From IMCC26207 sp037141255 (GTDB taxonomy: Bacteria; Actinomycetota; Acidimicrobiia; Acidimicrobiales; Microtrichaceae), in assembly GCA_037141255.1 (NCBI GenBank), contig JBAXCX010000075.1, positions 1 to 14,761 of the forward strand: 14,761 bases of DNA. The letters run 5' to 3'. Below, piece by piece: positions 6,578-13,821 of this stretch. The position numbers were made by a program, and so were the translations under genes. The notes below the pieces were generated by a model, which had not been told where the DNA came from, made no database searches, and saw only the letters and a list, made by a program, of their open reading frames with translations. Positions within the stretch are counted from its first letter, which is position 1, and every line of letters starts with the position of its first letter.

Positions 6578-7572
6578 AGCACGCCGGTAAGTGCGCCAAT
6601 CGGCATCTGAAGGTCCTGGAGCATTTGTAAATCTTCTTCTGGGGAACGTCCCAATGTGGTCAGGTAGTTGCCAACGATCAACGCATTAATGCCCGAGGTC
6701 ATACCCATGACTTGGAGTTCGCGAAGCGTGATCTCTCGACCGCCGGCGTAGCGAAGGATGACCGATGGCAACGCAATTCTAAACAGTGCAATCCAGCGCA
6801 GCGCCTCCATTGCTCCCATCGGTTTACGAATCTGCAACGGTGTTCCTGGTCGTGGGTTCAAGAAGTTAAGAGGCACTTCAGTCGGGTTGAGCTCGACGAG
6901 TTGACCCAAGAGCTCAAGTCGTTGCGCATCGGATTCCCCCATGCCGAGTAGGGCTCCGCAACACAGTTCCATGTTGAATTCCTTGACGAGCTGGCAGGTA
7001 TCCCAGCGCTCCTCCCAACTATGGGTAGTTGCAACCTGAGGAAAGAAGGAGCGAGCAGTTTCCAGATTGTGGTTATAGCGGTGCACGCCACCTTCTGAAA
7101 GGCGTTGAGCCTGATCCCGAGAGAGGATTCCCGCCGAGATGGCGACGTTCAAACCGGTTTCCTTCTGGACCACGGGGATCAATTCCAAAATGCGGTTCAG
7201 CGTGCGCTCGTCTGGACCTTTGATTGCCAACACAATGCAAAACTCAGAGGCACCAAGCGCTGCGTTCTCTTTCGCTGCTGAAATCACTTCGTCCGTGTCA
7301 AGAAATGGTGTTGCTTTGACGGGGGTATCAAAGGCGGAGGACTGCGAACAGAAGTGGCAGTCCTCGGGGCATCCGCCGGTTTTGGCCGACAGAATTCCCT
7401 CAACTTCAACCTCGGGTCCGCACCAAGCCAAGCGCACCTGATGCGCAAGCGCGGTGAGCTCGGCCGTGTGCTCCGGCGCGAGTGCGGCGAGTTGAGCAAG
7501 TTCATTGGCGCTCAGCAATCGACGTTGCTCAACAAGCGCGTCCTCGGCGTGACGAATCAATTCACGGTTCAT
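6574..7572 (-). CDS. bioB: Biotin synthase, radical SAM
   Basis: Inserts sulfur into dethiobiotin to form biotin, using S-adenosylmethionine, a [4Fe-4S] cluster and a sacrificial [2Fe-2S] cluster. The radical-SAM motif CPEDCHFC (Cys68, Cys72, Cys75 from the chosen start) follows SAKTGG, and HRYNHNLETA and NPRPGTPL are family signatures; further conserved Cys occur in EFCIVLA and MELCCG. I chose the ATG at 7572 (MNRELI, 332 residues), as the longer GTG reading from 7605 adds an unconserved hydrophobic stretch; neither has a good ribosome binding site. The bsaP-like gene overlaps its 3' end. A strong hairpin lies upstream between it and aceE. No bioA, bioD or bioF is in the window. Confidence 0.97.
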   Translation of the reverse strand: MNRELIRHAEDALVEQRRLLSANELAQLAALAPEHTAELTALAHQVRLAWCGPEVEVEGILSAKTGGCPEDCHFCSQSSAFDTPVKATPFLDTDEVISAAKENAALGASEFCIVLAIKGPDERTLNRILELIPVVQKETGLNVAISAGILSRDQAQRLSEGGVHRYNHNLETARSFFPQVATTHSWEERWDTCQLVKEFNMELCCGALLGMGESDAQRLELLGQLVELNPTEVPLNFLNPRPGTPLQIRKPMGAMEALRWIALFRIALPSVILRYAGGREITLRELQVMGMTSGINALIVGNYLTTLGRSPEEDLQMLQDLQMPIGALTGVL

Positions 7573-7653
7573 AAAGCAGAAAGGTAGTAGTCCAGCGGGC
7601 TTCACTCACAACCCAACTCGACCCTTTACCACTCAAAACCCCCCGTTTCGTCT

Positions 7654-7685
7654 TGCGCCTGACCCCCCTATGGGGGTCAGGCGCA
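7654..7685. terminator. Perfect 14-bp hairpin between aceE and bioB
   Basis: TGCGCCTGACCCCC (7654-7667) and GGGGGTCAGGCGCA (7672-7685) are perfect reverse complements around the 4-base loop CTAT, and flanking CCGTTT/AAACGG bases extend the pairing with mismatches. It sits 21 bases past the aceE stop in the minus-strand direction and about 80 bases before bioB, which fits an aceE terminator or a bioB leader structure. Neither strand has a T tract after the stem, so it is not a textbook intrinsic terminator. Confidence 0.6.
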
Positions 7686-7705
7686 CAACAAAACGGAAGT
7701 GGTGG

Positions 7706-10453
7706 CTAGCCGTGCCAGGGAACTGGACCTTCGGTGGGAACCTTGTATCGCTTGAGTGCGTCATCGATCGCAGCGGGTACGAGTGTGCCGTCAGCAACAA
7801 GTTGATTGAGGACTGCGAGCACAATATTGGGCGCATTCGTCTCGAAGTAGTGCCGAAGTGTCTCACGGGTATCTGAACGTCCGAACCCATCGGTCCCGAG
7901 CGAGTTCCAAGCTCGAGGTGACCAACGAGAGATCTGATCGGGAACCAGTCGCATAAAGTCCGTCACCGCAATGATCGGGCCCTGCGAGCGTTCAAGTTGG
8001 CTCGTGACCCACGGCACGCGGGGCTGCTCATTGGGGTGAAATGAGTTCCAACGATCAACTCCAAGCGCCTCCGATCGCAGTTGCTGGTAGCTCGTTACCG
8101 ACCACATCTCGGCGCTGACTCCGTAATGTTCAGCGAGTTCTGCCTGCGCTTTCGCAGCTTCCGTATGTGCTGCACCTGAGAACAAAATCGTTGCTCGGGG
8201 GCCTGCGGCTGCTGGGCCGACGGAGTAGCGGTAGAGACCCTTAATGACGCCATCCCCGACTCGGTGCTCACCTTCATCGGCTGGCATCGTCGGCATTGCG
8301 TAGTTCTCGTTGTACAAGGTGATGTAATAAAAAATGTCCTCGCCTGCCTCTGCGTCTCCGCCGGGGTACATGCGGTGAATCCCATCGCGCACGATGAGCG
8401 CAGTTTCAAACGCAAAGCTTGGGTCATACGAGCGACAGACCGGCACGATGGTCGACAACACCAAGCTTTGTCCGTCATTGTGTTGCAAGCCCTCGCCTTG
8501 GAGGGTGGTGCGGCCGGCGGTCGCGCCCATCAAGAATCCTCGCGCCCTCGCGTCTGCAGCAGCCCAAATCAAGTCTCCGACTCGCTGAAACCCAAACATT
8601 GAATAGAACGTAAAGAACGGAACCATGGGTACGCCGCGGTGTGCGTAGCTCGTGGCCGCTGCAGTCCAATCAGCCAAACCACCAGCCTCGGTTATACCTT
8701 CTTCAAGAATTTGCCCATCAGTAGATTCCTTATATGACAACAACAGGTCATGGTCTACGGGCTCGTAATTCTGTCCCAGTGCCGAGTAGATCCCGAGCTC
8801 TTTAAACATTGCATCCATGCCAAAGGTTCGAGCTTCATCGGGAATGATCGGGACGATTCTGCTTCCGATTTGTTGGTCTCGGCAGAGGTTGCGGAGCAGC
8901 CGTGTAAAGGCGACGGTGGTAGACACCGCCTGAGTCCCTGAACCCTGCAGGAGTTCGGTAAACACAGAGTCGCTCGGCAATTCGAGTCGCCGACGAGTCT
9001 TCACTTCTCGAGAGGGCAGGGGGCCGTCCAGTTCAGCGCGCCGTCCGAGCAAATACTGAGCAATTTCGGAGTCGGGTTCGGGGCGAACATAAGGAGGTAG
9101 TTCCCCTTCGAATGCTGAGTCTGGCAAAGCGTCCTGCAGGTACAGGCGGTCCCGCAGCTCAAGGAGCTGCTTTGGGCTCATCTTCTTGATCTGATGAGTG
9201 GAGTTTCGACCCTCAAACCCCGGGCCCAGCGTCCAGCCCTTGATGGTTTTTGCCAAGATCACCGTGGGAACACCCTTGGTCTCAACAGCTGCGGCATAGG
9301 CGGCGTAGAGCTTCTGATAATCGTGGCCGCCACGAGGCAGGTTCTGCAGTTCCTCGTCGGAGAGGTGTTCGACCATCGCTCGAAGCCGTGGGTCAGGCCC
9401 AAAGAAATGTTCGCGGATGAAGCTGCCCGATTCGATTGCGTACTGCTGGAACTCGCCGTCGATGGTTGAGTTCATCTTGTTCAGAAGCACCCCTTCGGTG
9501 TCATTCTCAAGAAGTTGGTCCCAAGCACCTCCCCAGATCACTTTGATCACGTTCCAACCATTTCCGCGGAAGATGGCCTCAAGTTCTTGAATGACTTTTC
9601 CGTTTCCGCGAACTGGGCCGTCAAGGCGTTGCAGGTTGCAGTTCACTACCCAAGTGAGATTGTCGAGTTTCTCTCGGGAAGCTAGCGAGATGGCACCGAG
9701 TGTTTCGGGCTCGTCCACTTCGCCGTCGCCGATGAATCCCCAGACTCGGCTGGTCAGCGCATCGTCAATCTGGCGGTTCTGTAGGTACTTGTTGAAACGG
9801 GCTTGATAGATCGACAGGATCGGACCCAAGCCCATCGACACGGTTGGGTATTCCCAAAAATCAGGCATAAGCCGTGGATGAGGGTACGAGGACAGGCCAT
9901 GCCCCGTTTTTGAAGCGGGTGAGTCGGGCATCGTGACTTCTCGGCGGAAGCGATCGAGGTCTCCCTCGTCGAGGCGGTATTCGAGGAAGGCTCTGGCGTA
10001 GATACCAGGAGACGCGTGGCCTTGGAAGTAGACGTGGTCCCCTGGGTCTTCTCCGTGTTTGCCGCGAAAGAAGTGATTGAATCCCACTTCGTAGAGCGCT
10101 GCGGAACTTGCGAACGTGGAGAGGTGGCCACCTATTCCATCTGCGTTGATGTTGGCCCGTATCACCATCACTGCGGCGTTCCAGCGGATGTAGGCCCGAA
10201 TGCGCCGTTCTATGCGTGTGTCTCCAGGAAACTGAGCTTCGTCAACGGTCGGGATGCTGTTGATATAGGGGGTTGAGATACTTGCCGGTGAACCAACGGA
10301 GAGTTCCTCTGAGCGCTCGAGTAGGCGAGCCATCAAGTAGCGGGCTCGCGATTGCCCGTGGGTCTGCACCACTGCCGTTAGGGAGTCAAGCCACTCCTGA
10401 GTCTCTTGAGCGTCTGTGTCAGGAAGTTGATGCGTGAAACCGTCGATGTTCAT
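7706..10453 (-). CDS. aceE: Pyruvate dehydrogenase E1 component, homodimeric
   Basis: Decarboxylates pyruvate with thiamine diphosphate and passes the acetyl group to the lipoyl E2 of the pyruvate dehydrogenase complex; cytoplasmic. The 915-residue length is that of the single-chain (alpha2) E1 of gamma-proteobacteria and Actinobacteria. Visible motifs are VYFQGHASPGIYARAF (141-156), the thiamine diphosphate/Mg motif GDGEVDEPE (242-250) ending about 30 residues later in VVNCNLQRLDGPVRGN, and in the second half GITEAGG and TFYSMFGFQRVGD. The ATG at 10453 has GGAG six bases upstream. It is transcribed alone, divergently from the RNase HI fusion, with a palindrome in the shared upstream region. 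E2 (aceF/dlaT) and E3 (lpd) are not in the window. Confidence 0.99.
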   Translation of the reverse strand: MNIDGFTHQLPDTDAQETQEWLDSLTAVVQTHGQSRARYLMARLLERSEELSVGSPASISTPYINSIPTVDEAQFPGDTRIERRIRAYIRWNAAVMVIRANINADGIGGHLSTFASSAALYEVGFNHFFRGKHGEDPGDHVYFQGHASPGIYARAFLEYRLDEGDLDRFRREVTMPDSPASKTGHGLSSYPHPRLMPDFWEYPTVSMGLGPILSIYQARFNKYLQNRQIDDALTSRVWGFIGDGEVDEPETLGAISLASREKLDNLTWVVNCNLQRLDGPVRGNGKVIQELEAIFRGNGWNVIKVIWGGAWDQLLENDTEGVLLNKMNSTIDGEFQQYAIESGSFIREHFFGPDPRLRAMVEHLSDEELQNLPRGGHDYQKLYAAYAAAVETKGVPTVILAKTIKGWTLGPGFEGRNSTHQIKKMSPKQLLELRDRLYLQDALPDSAFEGELPPYVRPEPDSEIAQYLLGRRAELDGPLPSREVKTRRRLELPSDSVFTELLQGSGTQAVSTTVAFTRLLRNLCRDQQIGSRIVPIIPDEARTFGMDAMFKELGIYSALGQNYEPVDHDLLLSYKESTDGQILEEGITEAGGLADWTAAATSYAHRGVPMVPFFTFYSMFGFQRVGDLIWAAADARARGFLMGATAGRTTLQGEGLQHNDGQSLVLSTIVPVCRSYDPSFAFETALIVRDGIHRMYPGGDAEAGEDIFYYITLYNENYAMPTMPADEGEHRVGDGVIKGLYRYSVGPAAAGPRATILFSGAAHTEAAKAQAELAEHYGVSAEMWSVTSYQQLRSEALGVDRWNSFHPNEQPRVPWVTSQLERSQGPIIAVTDFMRLVPDQISRWSPRAWNSLGTDGFGRSDTRETLRHYFETNAPNIVLAVLNQLVADGTLVPAAIDDALKRYKVPTEGPVPWHG

Positions 10454-10459
10454 AAATCG

Positions 10460-10463
10460 CTCC
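10460..10463 (-). promoter_or_regulatory. Ribosome binding site of aceE
   Basis: GGAG on the minus strand, six bases before the ATG at 10453; supports that start. Confidence 0.55.
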
Positions 10464-10498
10464 GAGATGCCGAGGTGTCATGAATCGTACGGGGAGTT

Positions 10499-10529
10499 GC
10501 GGTTCAGAGATGATCATTTCTTGAACCGC
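10499..10529. promoter_or_regulatory. 31-nt interrupted palindrome, candidate operator of the aceE/rnhA divergent region
   Basis: The outer arms GCGGTTCA (10499-10506) and TGAACCGC (10522-10529) are exact reverse complements, and the inner part is also near symmetric around TGATCA (10511-10516) with one mismatch and one extra base. It lies 45 bases before the aceE ATG and 13 bases before the earliest rnhA start. Because both genes point away from it, a terminator is unlikely; a binding site for a dimeric regulator is the simplest reading. The regulator is unknown. Confidence 0.45.
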
Positions 10530-10542
10530 CCGCCGGACTAGC

Positions 10543-11697
10543 GTGCGCTCAGTGTCTCGACCTGAACCTTTCGCCGTTCCCGCAGGTGCCACTGTTGCCT
10601 ACACAGATGGGGCATGTCGCGGGAATCCCGGCCCTGGCGGCTGGGCCTGGGCGATTCCTGGAGGTGCATGGGCTTCGGGGTATGACCCATCTACAACAAA
10701 TCAGCGAATGGAGATCATGGCGGCGTTTCAGGCCGTGGGTTCGATTGAAGGTCCCGTGCACGTGGTGAGCGATTCCACGTATGTGGTGAATTGCTTTCGT
10801 GATGGCTGGTGGCGTGGCTGGCAGAAACGTGGTTGGAAGAATTCAAAGAAGGAGCCGGTAGCCAATCGCGATCTCTGGGAACCGTTCATCGAGCTTGCAC
10901 TTGACCGCAAGACCACGTTCGACTGGGTCAAAGGCCACAGCGGAGATCCGATGAACGATGTTGTGGATCGCCTCGCCGTGGCCGTCGCACTGTCGATGAA
11001 GAATGTGAGCGGCGAGGTTCCGCCCACTGAGCAACAGATGGGCCCACCTGATTCAGTGGGGCCACGCTCTGCATCGCTGCGCTCCGCAGTGAGCGGATTT
11101 GGTGCCGCGAAGGCAGGATCGGCAGAGGGTGCAGCGGAGTCAGGCGCGGCACGAGACCTCGGTGTTGCTCGGCCGGCCATTCGAGATGGTCGTATTCCGG
11201 AGGGATCTCCCTACGCAGTGGTCGGAATTCGAGCTGCTGATCTTGCCGACTCCGAGGCGGGCAAAAAACTGCGACGACACATGTCAGAAGTACTGACCGC
11301 TCAGGCTGAACTTCGCAATGACCTTGTGGTACTCACCGGGCTCCGTCCCGGCGCCGAACAAATTGCCGCCTTTGCAGCAGCTGACGCAGGACTCCCCTAT
11401 GTGGTGGTCCTGCCCTACCCCAACCCGGCCTCGTCATGGCCAGAGACAACCCGTTCCGCATTCGAAGTCGCATGTTCAGCTGCGAGGAGTCTGGTCACTC
11501 TTGAGAAGAAGCTTCCCGCTGATGCAGCGGCAAAGCGTGCCGCTCTTGGTCGCAGAGATGGCTGGTTGCGCTCGGTGTCGATTGGGGCGTTGGTGGTCAC
11601 CGATGGTGCGAACGGCGAGGCCGATCTTCAGTTTAATAAGTTCTGCCAAGCCCTAGGTGATGAGGTTTGGCAGATAGAGATGGACCAACTGCGTTGA
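10543..11697 (+). CDS. rnhA: Ribonuclease HI fused to a C-terminal SLOG/YpsA-like domain
   Basis: The N-terminal part (about residues 16-152) is RNase HI, which cuts RNA in RNA-DNA hybrids. All catalytic residues are present: Asp22 in YTDGACRGNPGPGGW, Glu57 in NQRMEIMA, Asp77 in VVSDSTYV, His132 and Asp142 in KGHSGDPMNDVVDRLA. A Gly/Ala/Ser-rich linker (about 156-220) leads to a second domain (about 222-384) with a Rossmann-like AVVGIR, then VLTGLRPGAEQIAAFAA and LPYVVVLPYPNPASSWP, a pattern like the YpsA/DUF1273 branch of the SLOG nucleotide-binding superfamily, and RDGWLRSV. Start is GTG at 10543 or GTG 10552; neither has a ribosome binding site, so translation may be leaderless. RNase HI is certain; the C-terminal assignment is moderate. 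Confidence 0.94.
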   Translation: MRSVSRPEPFAVPAGATVAYTDGACRGNPGPGGWAWAIPGGAWASGYDPSTTNQRMEIMAAFQAVGSIEGPVHVVSDSTYVVNCFRDGWWRGWQKRGWKNSKKEPVANRDLWEPFIELALDRKTTFDWVKGHSGDPMNDVVDRLAVAVALSMKNVSGEVPPTEQQMGPPDSVGPRSASLRSAVSGFGAAKAGSAEGAAESGAARDLGVARPAIRDGRIPEGSPYAVVGIRAADLADSEAGKKLRRHMSEVLTAQAELRNDLVVLTGLRPGAEQIAAFAAADAGLPYVVVLPYPNPASSWPETTRSAFEVACSAARSLVTLEKKLPADAAAKRAALGRRDGWLRSVSIGALVVTDGANGEADLQFNKFCQALGDEVWQIEMDQLR

Positions 11698-11712
11698 TCG
11701 AGTTGTTCGGAG

Positions 11713-12000
11713 TTAGCGATTTTTGCCTGAGCGCTGACGTCGGATGGTTGCGAAGGCCTCGTTGACGTCACGCACGCGACGTTCAGCGAGGTCTCGAAGA
11801 TCCTGATCAGCCTCAACATGACGATCCGGGTGCAACTCAGACAGCAGGCGGCGGTGTGCGGTGCTGATTTCTTTCCAAGTGGCCACGCGAGTGAGGCCGA
11901 GGACTGCATAGGGTCCAGCTGTAGGGTCAGGTTCTGCGAATAACCCCGGTAGAGCCTGAAATGTGGGGTTCTCGGTGTTGAGGGGCGTGGCAGTATTCAC
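11713..12000 (-). CDS. Minimal J-domain (DnaJ-like) protein
   Basis: A 95-residue protein whose C-terminal two thirds is a J domain: PYAVLGL begins helix I, the HPD motif that stimulates Hsp70 ATPase is at residues 57-59 (SELHPDRH), and RDVNEAFATIRR forms the last helix. There is no Gly/Phe region, zinc finger, substrate-binding domain or membrane segment, so it is a class III J protein that presumably brings DnaK to one specific partner, not identified here. I chose the GTG at 12000 because AAGGA lies seven bases upstream; the ATG at 12039 would add 13 residues without a good ribosome binding site. It converges with the RNase HI fusion, 15 bases away, and diverges from the SDR gene. Confidence 0.87.
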   Translation of the reverse strand: MNTATPLNTENPTFQALPGLFAEPDPTAGPYAVLGLTRVATWKEISTAHRRLLSELHPDRHVEADQDLRDLAERRVRDVNEAFATIRRQRSGKNR

Positions 12001-12007
12001 GTCTGAT

Positions 12008-12012
12008 TCCTT
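12008..12012 (-). promoter_or_regulatory. Ribosome binding site deciding the J-protein start
   Basis: AAGGA on the minus strand, seven bases before the GTG at 12000. It favours that start over ATG 12039. Confidence 0.55.
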
Positions 12013-12123
12013 TATTTGCTCGGTCCACTGTGAGGTCATGCAACATGATTCTCGGCAGATGAAAGAAGCCACTAAAGAATTGTGAATCTATTTCGAAATT
12101 TCTTCCTGTTTCGGTTGGCCAGC

Positions 12124-12139
12124 TTGACCGTTCGGTCAA
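12124..12139. promoter_or_regulatory. TetR-type palindromic operator upstream of the SDR gene
   Basis: TTGACCG (12124-12130) and CGGTCAA (12133-12139) form a 16-bp dyad with two central bases. Operators of this GACCG-n-CGGTC kind are typical for TetR-family repressors of lipid and acyl-CoA genes in Actinobacteria. It ends 13 bases before the ATG at 12153, in the position where a bound repressor would block transcription start. No TetR gene is in the window. Confidence 0.55.
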
Positions 12140-12152
12140 TAGAGTCGTGCAA

Positions 12153-12929
12153 ATGTTGGAACTTCAGAATGCATCAGCAATCGTCACCGGTGGGGCCTCG
12201 GGCCTTGGAGAGGCCTCGGTTCGCGCCTTGGCAGCCAAGGGTGCCAAGGTGGTTATTCTTGACCTTGACCGTCAGGCAGAGAAGGGCGATGCCCTAGCCA
12301 AAGAGGTCGGCGGCATCTTTGCCGCTGCTGATGTGACCGACGAGGAGCAAGTCATCGCTGCAGTGGAGGCCGCCAAAGAACTCGGCCCGATCCGCGCTTT
12401 GGTGAACTCGGCAGGGATTGGCTGGGCTTCACGGACGATTGGTCGTGACGGCAGTTACGAATCAGCCCACAACCTTGAACTGTTCCGCAAGGTCATCGAC
12501 ATCAACTTGGTCGGCACGTTCAACGTGACTCGCCTTGCGGCCTCGGCCATGTCATTGAACGACCCCGATGAAGACAATGCGCGTGGCGCAATTGTCAACA
12601 CTGCCTCGGTTGCTGCTCTTGAAGGCCAGGTTGGTCAAGTTGCTTACGCCGCTTCCAAAGCTGGCATCGTCGGAATGACCTTGGTAATCGCTCGTGACCT
12701 TGCGCCCGCCGGAATCCGCTGCAACACGATTATTCCTGGTTTCTTTGATACGCCGATCTATGGCGATAATCAAGAAATGAAGGACCACCTGATGAAGGAC
12801 ACGCTGTTCCCAAAGCGTCTTGGCTATGCGTCCGAGTACGCCTCCCTAGCGATCGAACTCATTACCAATGGCTACATCAATGGTGAATCGGTGCGCATCG
12901 ACACCGGCACACGGATGCAGCCGAAGTGA
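12153..12929 (+). CDS. SDR family oxidoreductase, HSD10/3-hydroxyacyl-CoA dehydrogenase type 2-like
   Basis: Probably oxidises a 3-hydroxyacyl-CoA (or 3-hydroxy-2-methylacyl-CoA) with NAD in fatty-acid or branched-chain breakdown. Counted from the GTG at 12147, visible motifs are TGGASGLG (14-21), NSAGIG (87-92), Asn120, Ser154 and the catalytic YAASK (Tyr167, Lys171); the acidic end of strand two (LDLD) indicates NAD rather than NADP. The insertion SLNDPDEDNARGAIVNTAS after the fifth helix and PGFFDTPIY after the active site are typical of the HSD10 group. I chose the ATG at 12153, as MLELQN aligns with the family start; GTG 12147 is possible. No ribosome binding site fits, so the message may be leaderless. 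The TetR-type palindrome just upstream implies induction by a ligand. Confidence 0.93.
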   Translation: MLELQNASAIVTGGASGLGEASVRALAAKGAKVVILDLDRQAEKGDALAKEVGGIFAAADVTDEEQVIAAVEAAKELGPIRALVNSAGIGWASRTIGRDGSYESAHNLELFRKVIDINLVGTFNVTRLAASAMSLNDPDEDNARGAIVNTASVAALEGQVGQVAYAASKAGIVGMTLVIARDLAPAGIRCNTIIPGFFDTPIYGDNQEMKDHLMKDTLFPKRLGYASEYASLAIELITNGYINGESVRIDTGTRMQPK

Positions 12930-12935
12930 TCCGCT

Positions 12936-12958
12936 GACCTGCCACCAAACAGCAGGTC
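12936..12958. terminator. Hairpin between convergent SDR and HAD genes
   Basis: GACCTGC (12936-12942) pairs with GCAGGTC (12952-12958) around a 9-base loop, seven bases after the SDR stop. No T tract follows, so termination is plausible from position but not from full intrinsic-terminator structure. Nothing else is recognisable in 12930-13065. Confidence 0.4.
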
Positions 12959-13065
12959 TCCAACTGATCGGAAGCCCCTTCGCAGCGCTGCACTCTTTGC
13001 GTTCTTGAAGGTGGTGGAACACCGAAGCCAGTGAAGTGCCCGCAGCGACTCGTCGGTTGTGAACT

Positions 13066-13749
13066 TCAGTCCAGGCTAAATGGCGTGGAACTTGAAATCA
13101 TGACTTGCGCTCCTGCAGGCAACTTGGATGATTTGCCGAGCCAGTAGGCGTGATCAGCCATCTTGAGCAGTTCGTTGTCGCCGCTTGAATTGCCGTACGA
13201 CCAAAGTTCAACACTGCTCATTGGATCAATCGCCGTTTCGCTCAACCAGGCCCGAAGCCGGATCGCCTTTTGTTCTGCTCGCACATTCGGAAAGTTCATG
13301 TTCCCGGTGAGGAGACCGGACTCAACAGTGGGCTCTACAGCGATCACGGCGTTTACCCCCAACGCCTCAGCGAGTGGCTCTAGGTAATAAGTCAGCGAGG
13401 CGGAAACGAACAGCAGTTCATGGCAGGCATCGCGGTGCTGTTGTAGTCGCTCAAGAACCACGGGGTTGAGTTCGTTCACCAACAAGTCTCGGGCGTAGAG
13501 TCGGCCGAGCCGCTGCAGGTCCTCTTTCCGGCGGCCGCACATTGCCCGGTGAATCATTTCGGCTTTAACTTCGTCTCGATCTCGCAGATGTATGCTTCGC
13601 CGCATACCCGAAAATCCAATCTGCGCCAGAATCTGAGCGAAGCGCGATGGGCCAGTTACGCGCAACAAAAATGGCATCAAGGTGTCTCGTTTGGAGAGGG
13701 TGCCGTCAAAATCAAATGCGGCCACTTTGCGTTTCGCTGGTTCAGTCAC
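13066..13749 (-). CDS. HAD-IB family phosphatase (SerB/PSP-like)
   Basis: A 227-residue haloacid-dehalogenase-fold hydrolase of the IB subfamily, which removes phosphate from small molecules or lipid head groups through an Asp-phosphate intermediate. Motif I is FDFDGTLS with nucleophile Asp13 and acid/base Asp15; motif II is the Ser in FVSASLTYYLEPLA; the motif III Lys is in RAEQKAIRL; motif IV is YGNSSGDNELL with the metal-binding Asp. The helical cap lies between motifs I and II. Start is GTG at 13749, with GGGGAA five bases upstream. The substrate is not readable; phosphoserine phosphatase-like and acyl-phosphate or glycerophosphate-type activities are all seen in this subfamily. Same strand as the SRPBCC gene, 72 bases downstream of it. 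Confidence 0.92.
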   Translation of the reverse strand: MTEPAKRKVAAFDFDGTLSKRDTLMPFLLRVTGPSRFAQILAQIGFSGMRRSIHLRDRDEVKAEMIHRAMCGRRKEDLQRLGRLYARDLLVNELNPVVLERLQQHRDACHELLFVSASLTYYLEPLAEALGVNAVIAVEPTVESGLLTGNMNFPNVRAEQKAIRLRAWLSETAIDPMSSVELWSYGNSSGDNELLKMADHAYWLGKSSKLPAGAQVMISSSTPFSLD

Positions 13750-13754
13750 CTGAG

Positions 13755-13760
13755 TTCCCC
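13755..13760 (-). promoter_or_regulatory. Ribosome binding site of the HAD phosphatase gene
   Basis: GGGGAA on the minus strand, five bases before the GTG at 13749; supports this non-ATG start. Confidence 0.5.
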
Positions 13761-13821
13761 ATATGAGATCTGCTCGAGATGCGTCAAGCTGCTGTCGGTC
13801 GGGTTCGACGCGTGAGAGATG

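Noticed and set aside
8095..8478. Minus-strand 127-codon frame inside aceE
   Set aside because: Out-of-frame reading of the same strand as aceE, with no motif.
11023..11060. Inverted repeat CCCACTGA/TCAGTGGG
   Set aside because: Lies inside the low-complexity linker coding region of the RNase HI fusion; a chance repeat is likely in such sequence.
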